From Micromussa lordhowensis (lineage: Eukaryota > Cnidaria > Anthozoa > Scleractinia > Lobophylliidae), in NCBI GenBank assembly GCA_964020085.1, contig OZ026606.1, positions 1,963,060 through 2,027,059 of the forward strand: 64,000 nt of DNA, written 5' to 3'. The notes beneath the pieces were generated by a model. The model was not told the DNA's origin and ran no database searches. It worked only from the letters and a program-made list of their open reading frames with translations. The translations under genes were made by a program, and so were the position numbers. Positions 8,760-20,704 of the stretch are shown here, piece after piece (position 1 is the first letter of the stretch; each line of letters starts with the position of its first letter).

Positions 8760-11150
8760 GTGACCCTACTGTTGTCGTAAAGGCATCCGCTAATCAGACT
8801 TGTTAATGATATGTCCAACACAGTTTCAATTCGGCAGAACTAAATAGTTTTAAGGGCGATTTTCAATTCTGATAACTCAAATGAGGAAAAGAAATAATTT
8901 TTCTGGCGATATCAAGATCAGTTATTCAAGATCGGCCTATGAGACTGAACTCAGTTCATTAACAACAGGAATAATAACTTCAACCAGCTGCATTTTACCG
9001 ATAGGCTGCTGAACCGTGTGTGTTGATTCATATTAGATGGGCATAATAAAAAAATTCTTTCAAGAACTAAGATTAACTAAATTAGAATGCAATCAAGTCC
9101 TCTCATGGTCTTAGAGTACGTAAATCTACCTTTTGCATTTTTAATGATACTGAGAGCGTTTCTAATGAAAAACAAAACTTAAGTCAAAAGAATATAGTTT
9201 CAACAAGACTCGTTAACTACTTTAAAGTTAAATCCCGTAGAGATTTTAGGCCTTACAAAACGTTTGAAACCTCGCTGTTATGCATCAGCTGATATGGATA
9301 AGCAAAAATGTACTCTTGCATTAAATTCTTTTTTTATTTTGTTTATACAAGGTAACCACCAAGGCCACCCACACATCTTGTTGAACTTGAATTTTAAACG
9401 TGAAACTCTTAATAGTGTCTGCATTTTTCAATCTAAGATTAAAGAGAATTAAAGCTAAAGTAGGAAGCTTTAAATTGGTTGTTTAGGCGTGCATTTTGAC
9501 ATGTGATGAATGGCATTGTCCTAACTTATGTTAGTAGTACAGAGCGTCCATAAGACATATATTAATCAATCAAAGAAATTTTTGCAGTTTTATCATGCGG
9601 TGAAGCGATTATAATATACTGGAATTAAAATAACTTTAGGAGCAAAGTTGATTGTTTACTTGATTCAACTTGGTTTCAAACAATTTTAAATTTTAAAACA
9701 TCGAACTTCAAATTGCCGTTCCCAAAAATACAGTTATATTTGCATTTTTTCGTGCATGATCCGACACAGTGTGTTACTGAATACGCCATACACTGTGTAT
9801 GAACAAAAATACCACTAGCCCTCATTTCTGATGGACTTTACATTTCTATATCTTGCTTTCTTCATTTTCCCTTCATTTCATTTAAAACAGCAAAAAAAGA
9901 AAGAAAACTTTCTTTATAATTTGTTGATGGAAAGAAAAAACGCTTCTACGCCTTGGCCACCCACGGCATATTATTGTCTTTCCTTTTCTCCGCGGCCGGT
10001 AAACAATTTACTTTCAACGAGGAAGTTAATAAGCCGAAATACATTTTTCTATTTATATTGTTTTGCTTTACTCTGGAATTTGTCGATATTTAGCGCCTTT
10101 TTATTCATTGTGCTCTGTCTTGCAATTTTAACGGTGATGCTTTCGTTGGTCCACTTGGCAATGAAGTTCACGTTTTACAGTTAACAATAAAACGATGAAC
10201 GGTTCTCGTCGAAAGAAATGGCATAAGTTTCGACAGGCCCTTGCGGTTCTCAGCCGGCAAGTTGTGTTTAACGGATGGTGACTTTCTCTTCTGTACATTC
10301 TCTCCAGTTAATCCTTTCACCCAGTGATTAACGCAAAATATGAGCTTGAACTCTGCCAACGTTTTGATTACAGATTTAACCCCTCTAGGCCTACACTCAC
10401 TTGGTATCGTGTCTTTCGTGGGCAGCATTTAGGCTTTTTTTTTAAGCCGGCAGAAATATTGTACAAACTTTCCTCGATGAAATTATTCTTTACTAATAAC
10501 GTTTGTACCGCATTCTTGCCGCAATTTGTTCCTATTACAAATACTGGTAGATAGGTTAACAGCTTGTGTCCAGCTTCGTTTCACATCAAAACTAATGCAA
10601 ATGTATAAATCCCGTGGGTGAAAAAGGATATATTTCCTGTTTTGAAGATGGAAAAAATAAAATTACCAACTGCCATTTATTTTTCTTTTCCCTTTTCTGG
10701 GTAACGTTTGTCGCACGCGATGACGTCTGATGGGAAGTCCCCACATACTTGTTCCTTAAAATACTTGGCAGCATTCTGTGAAATTCATATTATTTAAATT
10801 GTAGGTAAAACCTGAGTGTATAATTTAATAGTCAGTTGTACTGATCATGAGATGGAAGTCTGTTTTCTTTGGCCAATGAAATGGACTATATCAGTAGCTG
10901 TTCAAATACAAGAAAAAGCTGAGTTGAATACATACAAATAAACACAAGCGGCTGAATAACTATATAATTGTGATAAAGGTGCCAGAATGCATCTGGACTG
11001 TTTATTCTACCTGACGAAATAGTTCTGGTAGGCCACCCATATAGTCGCTCTGCTGTTTGCTTGCACTGCTGTTTACTCGCGGATGGCATTTATTTAGTGC
11101 TGCATGCTTGCGGTTGGCATATATTGGGCAACAGGCTATAATAAGGTATG
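8760..11150. other. Intergenic stretch with faint tandem-unit similarity at its start
   Basis: Near 8780-8870 there are weak resemblances to the tandem-unit flank (for example CTAATCAGAC and CGGCAGAACTAAA). The rest shows no gene. The longest ORF (9831-10184) is low-complexity, Leu/Phe-rich and unconvincing. Confidence 0.4.
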
Positions 11151-11189
11151 TTCTACTATGAAGTTCTTGCCGAATATGATGAAAACCCG

Positions 11190-11255
11190 CAGACTGAAAT
11201 TCAAAAGATTGCTTAATCGTGGGTGATGCCGGAATGTACTTGGGTCTCGAGGGAA
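11190..11255 (+). pseudogene. Relic of the C-terminal part of a type A gene
   Basis: The DNA aligns over about 65 bp with the 3' coding end of copy 3: GACTGAAATTCAAAAGATTG against TCTGAAGCTCAAACGATTG, then AATCGTGGGTGATG and ATGTACTTGGGTCTCGAGG against AATCGTGGATGATG and ATGTACTTTGGTCTCGAGG. A stop (TAA) replaces the GAA codon and there are small insertions. No core or N-terminus is left. Confidence 0.75.
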
Positions 11256-11259
11256 GTTC

Positions 11260-12040
11260 TTAATGCGTCTCACCTCAATATAGTATACTTCCAAAACAAT
11301 ACTTAGTATACTTCTAAAACGTCATTTCACATGACCTGGTTTCATTTCTCCCGCAACTTTGGTGATCACTTAGATCAGAGGTGATGAGGTCATGGGTCAG
11401 AAGTACCCACTTCGATTCACTGCATTGGCAGGACTTACAACTCAACATCAAGAACTCTTTAATACACGGTTTTTATTCTGTCCTCTTCCGTAACTCACCT
11501 TCTCCTTCCATGCTTGTCAACCTAATTTCAAAGTATATCAGACTGTTTTTTCTTTGAAAATGATTTCATTATTTTACCAATGAAAGCTCTTGGACGCTTT
11601 AAAATAAAAGCAAGGGAAAGGCCCCTTTATGGTGTTTCTTGAAAACGTTAGCCTGAAGTTTCAAGGTACATGTAGTTGTTCGCTATTCATTTTCGATATC
11701 ATCAGTATTATTACTCTTAGGTTCGTTTTTGATACGTCTATTGCACTTGAATGATCTTCTTTCATAGTGAAGTATTATTTTGGGCACTCATTCTACACAG
11801 GACTTTTGTATATCGTGTTATAACACATTAAACAAAGATGAAGACTGATTAAGTACATTGCATTTATTTCACTTTATCTTTACTAAAGAGCCTGATATAC
11901 CCTTTCTTCCTTTGTTTGACTTTCAGGAATTTTCTTGAAATCTAGTGGGTGTGGTTTATGTAATTAGTTTAGCCTTTTGATCTGAGAACCAGTATTCGCT
12001 ATACTGTTGCATTCCAGTCCCTTCTAAGTTATATATACCT
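11260..12040. other. Intergenic stretch, no gene seen
   Basis: AT-rich sequence, only short chance ORFs. Confidence 0.4.
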
Positions 12041-12059
12041 CTTACCAACCGAGTTCGAG

Positions 12060-12178
12060 GGCCGTACTGTAAGTTACGGACCGAGTTTTTCCCCCATCGA
12101 TTTATGGCCCAAGCGCGAAGCGCGCGGGACATAAATCGAAGGGGAAAAACGAGGATCCGTAACTTGCGGTACGGACCG
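12060..12178. mobile_element. Fold-back (MITE-like) hairpin, left part
   Basis: Two arms of about 50 bp, 12060-12110 and 12127-12178, are imperfect inverted copies (GTAAGTTACGGACCGAG against GGATCCGTAACTTGCGG), around a GC-rich loop with GCGCGAAGCGCGC. The surrounding sequence resembles the elements near 47.6 kb and 53.5 kb: ACCGAG motifs and a CCAATCACAGCGCGCGTAC end at about 12497-12516. Confidence 0.65.
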
Positions 12179-12455
12179 AGAAAACGAGGTTAGTAAGATA
12201 TTTATTATATCTCTACTGTTTGCCTGACGGGTTCGGGAACGATTTCTATTCACGCGGAACGGCTTCAAATTTCCGACGCACCTCAAAATCAAAACGAGTC
12301 AATTTAAAGTCGTTGTTAAATTGATTCTTAAGTCGTTAGCAGGTTTTAAGACACAATTTCAGAAGTAAATGAAAGTTTTAAACTTTTACTTGCTAAAAAA
12401 GTTAAGAACACTTGGCGATAAATCAAGAAACATTTTGGCAACAAAAACAGCTTCA

Positions 12456-12497
12456 AATTTAGCGGGCCGTACAGTAGAATACGGCCCGCTAAATTGA
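12456..12497. repeat. Inverted repeat near the right end of the 12-kb element
   Basis: AATTTAGCGGGCCGTAC is followed by its inverted copy TACGGCCCGCTAAATT with a few bases between. It probably belongs to the same composite element as 12060-12178. Confidence 0.6.
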
Positions 12498-12531
12498 CCA
12501 ATCACAGCGCGCGTACTAACTGAGAGATATA

Positions 12532-12534
<3 letters not shown>

Positions 12535-12602
<68 letters not shown>
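12535..12602. repeat. (TA)n microsatellite
   Basis: About 33 TA units. The Tyr/Ile repeat ORF across it is an artefact. Confidence 0.95.
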
Positions 12603-12603
<1 letters not shown>

Positions 12604-12609
12604 TGTTCA

Positions 12610-15090
12610 AAGTACAAGAGCGAATGAAGTTGTTGTTGTCTAAGTAAAAAGAATATACGGCTTTCAGCTAAATGAATACCTCGACGGGACATTTTTGTCT
12701 CAGTAGCGCGAGAACATCAGTTGTTACTTGGAGAATACAATACTTTTTCCTAAAATTGTTTGGCGCTTTAATATAATAATAAAAGAGAACTTTTTATGAT
12801 AACCTTAATACAAAAGTGAGTTAGCATGGGTATAGCCATTTACTGAAGAGAACATAACTTCTTGCTTTACTTTACAACAACAACAACATCAACTTTATTT
12901 AACCCTAGTGTTGCAAAATCGCTTAAACTAAGTAGAATTTACAAATAAGTAAGGGTGCTGGCTACCTGAAATAAACACTTTGTCATGGAATTTTCCCGAA
13001 ATCTAAACAGCGTGATACGCTGCTGTATAATTATATTGTTCGTTTGTTTATGAGTGGACCTCTGGGGACCAAATTACTTACACTGAGAAACGTTAATCGA
13101 TGTCGGTACCCGTCGCTCAGCATACGGCTTTCAACTTAAGTATTTTCCTATCTTTGCCACGAATATGTTTTACTTGGAGAACTCTCTTTTCACTCTCCTA
13201 TAAGCTGCGCTTTACTGCCATATGTCAGTCTAAAACTCTTCATGAAAATACCTGTAGATGGTAAAAAAATGTGAAGTGTCCTCTGGGCCTTTTTGTTTGT
13301 ATCGTGACTTAGTCGACAATGTGTGGGCTGCGTCTGATCCGTTCAAAAAGCGACAACCGATTCATTTCGTAAACCTTCTTCCTGAATTAACTTTCCTAAG
13401 TACTGGCGCAATGCACTTTGTCTCGAGTAAATGGTGTAACAGTAAAGCGGCCTTGAGCGTTCTCATTATTTAAATTTCACAACGATATTGATGTCAGGAT
13501 ACATTTAGTATACACAGCTTTCACGATGTTAAGATCAGAGAAATTCAGTTTGTTCTCTTAAAACTTTGATTGACTAACTTGCAATTGTTCCATAAATCTA
13601 TATATCTATATATCTTTAATTGTACTTCAAGTGCATGTTTTCTCTTTGTTGTTTTTCTTTTTGAGAGAGTGAGTGACTCAGAAAATAAAAAAAAATGACG
13701 TATTTTTTGGAAGATTTAAGACTATATGTTAAAGCAAAGCTTACTGATTCTGATTATGGCTAGAAGGAGAATCTCGTCAAACTAGTTTAAAGTGCCTCTA
13801 ACGCGCTCTGACCGGCTTCTGAAAATAATCTGCGTTAAGAGTTTTGCGAGATACTCTTCCAGTTCAGAGGATAACTGTATACACCGACTTTACGTTCAGC
13901 GACATTTCATCAAGCAGAAGACGGTTTTGTTTTTCATTCTTATCCTAAACGTTTGTAAAGGCCGTGACTTGCATAGTTTTCCGGCTTGTCCGGTAAGATA
14001 TATTAACAATATTTTGAATTATTGCCTACTACTGTGTTTATTTTCACCGCTGAATGAGCCACTTCCGTAAACATTCGAAGATTAAAAAGCGCTCCATTTT
14101 ATATACGAGATGATATTTTCTAGTCGTATCACGCGATTTGTCAGTATCAGAAATCCATGAACCTACAGTCTAAAATCTCTGCCGAGCAACCAAGTAATAG
14201 AAAATATTATTCACACGCTGTGGTCAGTGTTTGTTTACCAAGAATCATCGAATTCGTGCCACTGAAACATCATTAGTATGCAAGGTTGAGATACCGCTTG
14301 CACGTACTTGGCAGCGATTTGTCTTTAATCTTGAAATCGAGGAAATCATAAAGAGTTGCATTGCTTCTTATAGTTTTGAATGATCCTTTTCGACCAATTG
14401 CAAGACGTTGCCCTAAGAAAAATGATTTTTGAGATCAAATGAATTAAGGCACTTGCAATATTATTGTGGGCCCTTCGGCAGTCGTATAATTTGAATTTTA
14501 ATGACATATCTTTGAATTTCTCTTCTCTTCTTTCTTTCAGCTACGCTAAATGCTATGACTGTAAATGCTACTGCTTGAAAATCTTTTTACGGAATATTTG
14601 GTTGACAAAAATAATTTAACTCCCACGAAGAAGCGCCACGTATCTCTATCGGATACGTTTTTTTTCTCGGAGGGCGGCTCTTTTTGTTGCGTTCTTCGTG
14701 AGTCTGATTCTGTAAAGCCTACGAGACGCCAAATATGTTTACAGTAAAATTCTAAAAACATGTCTTTGTTCGCAAATGACATTTAGACATAAAATGTGAC
14801 ACCCCTTTGCCAAAAAACTCGGGTAAACATCGTCATCGCCATGAAGGGCGATATATCTGTTATTTTTCCAGCTGCTCAAAAACATTCGTGGCATGCCACA
14901 GGCCTTTTGTTGAAATATAAGAAATCGTCTTGCTAAGTTGAAATGCGCAATCCCTTTCATAACATCTACGATAGCTGCGTTGGTTGGTCTCGAAAGCGAA
15001 AGCGGAATTTTGATAATGTAAGTCCCACGCACGTCACATTATTTCGTCAAAATACTTTGTTTTCATTACTCTGAACGCAGGTGCACATGT
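12610..15090. other. Intergenic stretch, no gene supported
   Basis: Non-coding appearance, with only chance ORFs. A short CAACAACAACAACATCAAC stretch near 12877-12895 resembles simple-repeat LINE tails but is too short to assign. Confidence 0.4.
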
Positions 15091-15218
15091 CGCGTGAACG
15101 TCAACCGACACTTCGTGGGATTTACGAAATTTGACAAGGGACTTGCCGTCACGACATACGTTAGCGGGAAAACCGATTCATCCTAAAAGTTGTCAGTTTT
15201 GAACAAAAGAACCCCGTG

Positions 15219-15226
15219 GATAAATA
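15219..15226 (+). promoter_or_regulatory. TATA-like box of the 15344 gene
   Basis: GATAAATA lies 118-125 bp before the ATG, almost the same spacing as the box before copies 2 and 3. A CRE-like AACGTCAA lies further up at 15097-15104. Confidence 0.4.
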
Positions 15227-15343
15227 GGCTGCGTCTAAGTGGAATCAGGTTAGATTCGAGATAAAGCGAGACAACGAGGAACAAGTTCTAAGTGTTTAAG
15301 TGAAATCGAAGACGAAGAAAAGTTACATTAATCAAGCTAAAAC

Positions 15344-15814
15344 ATGAAGCAGAATGTTCCATTTCTACCGAGATTAAAAGTGACGCGACATCTGAGCACG
15401 ATCGTGGAAGGAAGAGAAGATAATGATGAGTTTGGCGAGTTTGGTAGACAGTTTGGAAGAGCTGGTGAAAATAGACCCAGGAGATTCAATCGAAGGGTGT
15501 ACTCGTGTAGTGACATTACAGTAGCTGGGAACAAAGAACACGATAATTTAATTCTTCCTCCGTTAGCAAATCCTGAGAAAAATGAGAGACAGTCTTCACA
15601 TGGCAATGGAAAAGCCTCTGGAGGCGATCTTAGAGCGGTCGGCTCTACTGCTAATATATTCCCAGACTTTAGACCGCCTGATAGGACCCAGAGTATCATG
15701 GACTTTGACTCTAAGGTCTCAAGACTTTCTAAGCGGTCAAAATCGAATGATGAAGAGAGTTTTTCTCAAAACAAGGAGAACATTGTAGCCTCATGGCTTC
15801 AATTCTTTGGATGA
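15344..15814 (+). CDS. FPDFF/WxxFG family protein, type B (156 aa)
   Basis: Intronless gene, function unknown. Seen: an N-terminal motif HLSTIVE at 16-22 followed by acidic residues, which pairs with HLPAISE in the 27502 gene and SLPPIYE in the 36657 gene; Arg-rich NRPRRFNRR at 43-51; the core NIFPDFRPPD at 104-113; a basic patch LSKRSKS at 128-134; and the C-terminus KENIVASWLQFFG at 144-156, where the protein ends exactly at Gly. The end aligns with AQTIAESWMMYFG of type A, which ties the two groups together. The minus-strand ORF over the same DNA (15337-15699) is a shadow. The frame, ATG, 5' TATA-like box and motif conservation support a real gene. Confidence 0.85.
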   Translation: MKQNVPFLPRLKVTRHLSTIVEGREDNDEFGEFGRQFGRAGENRPRRFNRRVYSCSDITVAGNKEHDNLILPPLANPEKNERQSSHGNGKASGGDLRAVGSTANIFPDFRPPDRTQSIMDFDSKVSRLSKRSKSNDEESFSQNKENIVASWLQFFG

Positions 15815-18570
15815 AAGTAGCACTGTGCAACATGATACACGCCACAGATCACAGCTCAGTGCTGTCATACTAGAGCTGACTGATCCTGTCTGTTCTCTAG
15901 AAAATGACGGTAAAACGAGAACGAAATTTCGAAACAAGATACTGTTAAAAGTTTCCTACGCCCATTTAAGTCGTTCGCAAGAATTATATCGCTAAGAGTG
16001 CCACTGTGATTTACTTTTAACTGCGCTCAATGTTAAACCACAGTGAGAAAGGTATCTCAATTCCTATTCTGCATTTACTTGCTGCATTTTACGAACAAGA
16101 GGAACGCGAAGAATGAAGAAGCAAAAATAAGTAGACGTGATGCTTTTATTTTAGAAAGGAAAAGTAGATTTTCGTATTAAAGGATATATTTACACTCGTT
16201 TTGGCTGATTTGGTTGGTTTACTACCCTATATATTTGTTCACGTTTGATTTTTTCTGTAACGTCAGTGTCTCTGCTTAATATTCGTTAGCCAATTGGTGT
16301 TCTAATTTATAAGTTTTTCAACTTTACTCGCAAAGATCGAGTACCCGATTCTTGGAGTTTTATTCCTATTATTGTTTATAAACTGACACTCATTGGAGAA
16401 ATATTATGCAAATTTATAGTTTTCTTTTTGAACATGTGAGCTCTTGATATCCTGTTATTTCTAATTTAAACAATGAACAAATTTTCTCAATTTACGTTAT
16501 TTCTCCAAACATGTTTTTTTAATCATGAGTGAAATTTTGTGTCTCATCCATCAACTTCATTCCCTCAAGACGTTGGAAATTTACCATTTCTATCATGGGA
16601 GATGTTATTGTGTTCTACAGCTGTAGCTGTCTTGACCTTGCAAATTGATGGTGCACGTACGCGGAACCAAGAGAACAATTCAATTTAAGGGCTTTGTGAA
16701 AGCGATCAGCAGGAGTGTTTTTGCATTCGATTATTTGATAAATAACACATGATAAAATCCTCCTTCCAAAGAAGCACCTTACAGTGCTATTACAAAATTA
16801 TTTCGAGAAAATGTTGACTAAGAAAAGAAAATCGTTGTAATGGCGTTATATTTCTGTATGCCTTTAGAATACCCGAGAAAATCTGACGGAGAGATGATTT
16901 TTAATCAGTGATGCTGAATACGTCTCCCGTTTTAATTATGTATATTATTAGGAACGAGTTCTGTTGTGCAATCCTAATTGCATTTTGACTAAAGTAGTGT
17001 TAGTAACATTTTCAAAGAAGGTCTAAGATCATTTGGAAGTTTCCATTCTAGAGACTACGGTTTGAATTGCTTGTCAGCGAACGAACGCATCAGTTGAATT
17101 TCGCAATTCATATCCTGCTATTTGCCTCGAAAGATATCTTTGTAAAAAAAAATGTTAAAAATATAGCTTTCCAGTTATTTCTGAACGGGGAATTACCACA
17201 ATTTCAATATTTACAGGTGGATGTAGAAACCGTTTACTTTTGTAATACGCAATGTAAATAAACTGGATGTTTTTCGGCGTATTTTTAACTGTTGTCAGAC
17301 TTTATTCATTTAAAAATGACAATTCTTCATGTGCGAGACAGTTCTTTGTTAAATTAAGTTAAATTTTTCAATGAAAGGCGGCTGAAAGGCGATTCGATGA
17401 ATGTTTTTATTATACAGTTAACTATTTTTCAATGAGGATTCTCCACGCTTGCCTGGTTTACCCTCGCATACTTCTTCAGTGTAATTGCAAGCAAGCCATA
17501 TTCAAGGAGGAGAAGTAATGTATCCCACAGTGACTCGCTTCCGATTATTTACAATGAAATCCCATTTTTTCGAACCTCCAAGGGAAACAAAAATGTGGTT
17601 CGAAAAAATCGGAGAAGAAGAGAAATCGATGGTAAAATTACAGCGCTCGACTGAGGAGAGGGGAATGGCCTTTGGTTCGAGTTATCGGGAGGTCCGAAAA
17701 AATTGTTAGTTCGAGAAATGGGGATTGCATGTATATCCTAACCCAAATATGGAGATTCCGGTCAGGGCCCTCTGCCTCCGTGACAGTAAGATTATGATTG
17801 TTGTTTCTCGCCTGACAGTTCGGATGCATTTTGAAGTGTAGGTACAATGTGATTAATCTGAATTGTGTCTTTTGGCAACGGAGCTTGTCCGCTGTCTTTG
17901 AGGCCTGTTTGTCGGACACGTATCGGTACTGACCAGTTTCCAGCTGTTTTTTTTATGAGATCAGCAAAAGCGTTGTTTCGAATTATTTACAAAAAGGTGT
18001 CTGATAAAAATCGCATTGCCATCACTACACTTCGAAGTAGTATATATATATTATTTCTGGGAAATCAAACGTTCACTTGACCTAAGCATTTTGTTTTCTT
18101 TCGAAAACAAAACAATAATAATAAATGTAATAAATGTGGTAATTGACCACACCTAATGGGGCTTTCAGAGGCCAGTGGAAACAAATAAATACATTTAACG
18201 CAATATTTCTACTCTTATGGTTCAAGTTACCACCCAGAATAGAACCCGGAACGTTTAGCATGCTGACATTCCGAAAAATCTGATTATATTTGACATCCAG
18301 ACTAAAAGAAAATAATGACACTAGTTTGTGACAGCCCTAAGCACTAACCCCTTACACATTTCGAACAAGTTCGTTAATACTACAGATACTTTTTACACTG
18401 TCAAATCCATGTTGGAAGAGCCTTCAGTAACATAATTTTGTAGAGTTTGTACAAGTCTTTTAAAAAATTTCATCAGACCTGCTTCCAAGCAGATTCAAGG
18501 GATCTGCTGTCGTCATTTAAGTGCCCTCTTGAATACGAAGCTGTTCCGTCCAGTATGCTCGTCAATTACG
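15815..18570. other. Intergenic stretch, no gene supported
   Basis: AT-rich spacer after the type B gene. ORFs here are short and lack family motifs. Confidence 0.4.
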
Positions 18571-18572
18571 GA

Positions 18573-18854
18573 TTATTTCATCCCAAATTCACACTTGTAC
18601 CAGCCTTTAATGTCACGTGGGATATGTTTGGTTTTCACCTCGGTGGTCCGAGTCATTCTTTCATGATGCAAGTCCTTGTGGCATATGCCACACGAGCAAA
18701 AAAACTCTGGAAAGATAGCTATTGCACTTCTTAGATCATCGCCATTGGAATTGTTCTTCTTGGGATTCCTTAAACTCGCTGATGTTTTTGAGAAGAAGGT
18801 GGACGCAGAAAAAACAGCATCGGGTGACAAAGAAGCCTTAGTCCGTGTACTCAT
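18573..18854 (-). CDS. FPDFF/WxxFG family protein, type C (93 aa)
   Basis: Shortest apparently intact member, intronless, on the minus strand. Seen: Ser/Thr-rich N-terminus; DDLRSAIAIFPEFF at 39-52, the family core with its preceding D-x-x-x-A pattern; a small cysteine group CSCGIC at 53-58; and the C-terminus RDIKGWYKCEFGMK at 80-93. It pairs with the gene at 20311-20700, which ends DIVGWVKNEYGM and has MALKLFPEF. The two lie 1.5 kb apart in the same orientation and look like an old tandem pair. The start is a true ATG. The plus-strand ORFs across this DNA are shadows. Function unknown. Confidence 0.7.
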   Translation of the reverse strand: MSTRTKASLSPDAVFSASTFFSKTSASLRNPKKNNSNGDDLRSAIAIFPEFFCSCGICHKDLHHERMTRTTEVKTKHIPRDIKGWYKCEFGMK

Positions 18855-18938
18855 GCTTTCTTTCTTATTCTTGGTCTTGATAGTTTAGCTCCTTTATCGG
18901 AACAAAAACGACAACTGACTTACGAGTGGTAATGGTGT

Positions 18939-18948
18939 GATATAAATG
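18939..18948 (-). promoter_or_regulatory. TATA-like box of the 18573-18854 gene
   Basis: AT-rich box (GATATAAATG on the plus strand) 85-94 bp upstream of the ATG at 18854. Confidence 0.35.
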
Positions 18949-19740
18949 CTTGTCCTTCAATCAGTGTTGTCTTTGTCGAGTGTTTCTCTTCTAAAATAGC
19001 ATGGATATTGGCACCTATTACATCCATTAATTCAGGCACGTATCATTTAGAGTTGTAAAGAGATGTGATAAGAGTGAGAGACGTATTCATTTGTTTCGTA
19101 CTCTATTGCTTACAAATTCTAATATTACCATCTATCAGCAAACTAGTTACGTGCTTGTCCGTCAGTGTTGATAACAGCATGGCATCTAACCATTTTCCGG
19201 CACGTATGGACTTCAGTTGTTGTAATTTAACATCGTGAGAGCACAAGCCTGATTCTAATACTAAGTACAGCGTCGGAAATATTAAGGAACAATTCCAAAT
19301 CTTTTCACTCGCAAATGTACGCCATAGGTAGACAATTTAAATCTCACAGGTTTTAAGTTTCAATAAGTTGTTTATCCAGTCGATGTTTAAATTAAATTTA
19401 TCAATCTGAATGCAAAACAACACACTCATAATTCTTATCTGCACTAATCACAGTGATTATCGGACCACAGGATGTTGTTTGCTAGATCACGAACTCGCTG
19501 TCACCTTTGTTTGTGATATGATCGTATGATAATACTACGGGAAGTGTACGTGGAGAAAGTCTCGTAATATATTCAATGGTAATTGCAAGAGTATACACAG
19601 AGTAGCTAAAACGCAAGCCTAATTGCTCTAATTAGTAATAAACATTATGTGAGTCCTTAAAGGCCAATTCCCAGGGAATCATGGTATTTGTATTGAAAAC
19701 AAACATCAAGTCCAAGGTGATGAATAAAACTACTATGAAT

Positions 19741-19953
19741 CCCTGCAGGTACACCATAGTTTGCACCATATTCAAACACCTGCAGGCGCACCATAGTTTG
19801 CACCATATTTAAACCCCTGCAGGCGCACCATAGTTTGCACCATATTTAAACCCCTACAGGCGTACCATAGTCTGTTAAACCCCGCAGGCGCACCGTAGTT
19901 TGCACCATATTTAAACCCCTGTAGGTTCATCATAGTTTGAACCATATTTACAC
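19741..19953. repeat. Minisatellite, 37-bp unit, six copies
   Basis: Units begin CCTGCAGG or variants and contain CACCATAGTTTGCACCATAT. The GCAGG anchors fall at 19745, 19782, 19819, 19856, 19884 and 19921, so the period is 37 bp with one unit shortened to 28 bp. The minus-strand ORF through it reads GLNMVQTMVRLQGFKYGANY-type repeats and is an artefact of the repeat. Confidence 0.9.
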
Positions 19954-20310
19954 CGGGAAACGCTGCCCCGAAGCAAATCTTGCGCGTGAGATAAAGCAAC
20001 ACAAAATCAGTATTCTGGGTATAAATGAAGCTACATGGACAGGACTATTAAAGTAGGATTAGGCCAAGAAGCGACCAAACGCCATACAAATCATCATGAG
20101 GGAGTTCTCAGTGAGACCTCAGTGAGGTTAAGAATCATAATTAAAACTGCTTCTATTTTTTGCCGCCACATAATTGCGTATAACAGTAGCACCATTCGAA
20201 TCGCGTATTTTTTACACTTTTACTTCCGTTTTCCCTCTTAATATGGTAACAACATTTCATTAACCCGAAAGAGCAAACGTCGATGTGACTAAAATTCTAT
20301 ATCTTTAAAA

Positions 20311-20700
20311 TTACATTCCATACTCATTCTTAACCCAGCCAACTATGTCTTTAGAATTCTTGAGGTGCTCCGCGATTTTACTATCTTCTTCACTGTTAGA
20401 TGATGAACCAGTTATGGCGTGTACTGTTCCCTTCACGGTTGTGACACACAAAGGTCGGTTCCACTCCTTTTTGTGGGTATCTTGCAAATGAAATTCTGGA
20501 AAGAGTTTCAAAGCCATATTAAAGTCTTTGGTTTTTGAGGGCAGATTGCGGGTGTTTTGCTTGTCGTCTGAGCTTTGCAAACTAGAAGTTATGATGTTTG
20601 AGGAAGCTGGGAGGTATGTGCCGTCTTGCGCTACATTAGCCGTCACTGTCTCCAAAGCACGTGCTCTTTTCTGTGTGCCACTTTCACCCTGCTTGTGCAT
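20311..20700 (-). CDS. FPDFF/WxxFG family protein, type C (129 aa)
   Basis: Intronless minus-strand gene, function unknown. Seen: basic N-terminus (TQKRARA, 9-15); Ser-rich region at 33-44; KTKDFNMALKLFPEF at 56-70, the core with the K-D-x-x-x-A lead-in shared with the 24117 and 27502 genes; an acidic NSEEDSK stretch at 102-108; and NSKDIVGWVKNEYGM at 115-129 ending the protein. It lacks the FPP continuation (FPEFHLQD). No good TATA-like box is visible upstream; CRE-like ACGTCA sites lie at about 20934 and 20965. The first exon could lie further upstream, so the start is the least certain of the family. Confidence 0.75.
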   Translation of the reverse strand: MHKQGESGTQKRARALETVTANVAQDGTYLPASSNIITSSLQSSDDKQNTRNLPSKTKDFNMALKLFPEFHLQDTHKKEWNRPLCVTTVKGTVHAITGSSSNSEEDSKIAEHLKNSKDIVGWVKNEYGM

Positions 20701-20704
20701 TTAG

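Noticed and set aside
9831..10184. 117-aa ORF rich in Phe and Leu with a possible membrane segment
   Set aside because: Composition follows the AT-rich DNA, there is no family motif and no neighbour with the same pattern.
12386..12610. ORF with a long Tyr-Ile repeat
   Set aside because: Translation of the (TA)n microsatellite.
15337..15699. 120-aa minus-strand ORF
   Set aside because: Antisense shadow of the type B gene at 15344-15814; only the plus frame has the family motifs.
19741..19953. CRISPR-like direct repeats
   Set aside because: Units are contiguous without unique spacers, and the DNA is eukaryotic; it is a minisatellite.
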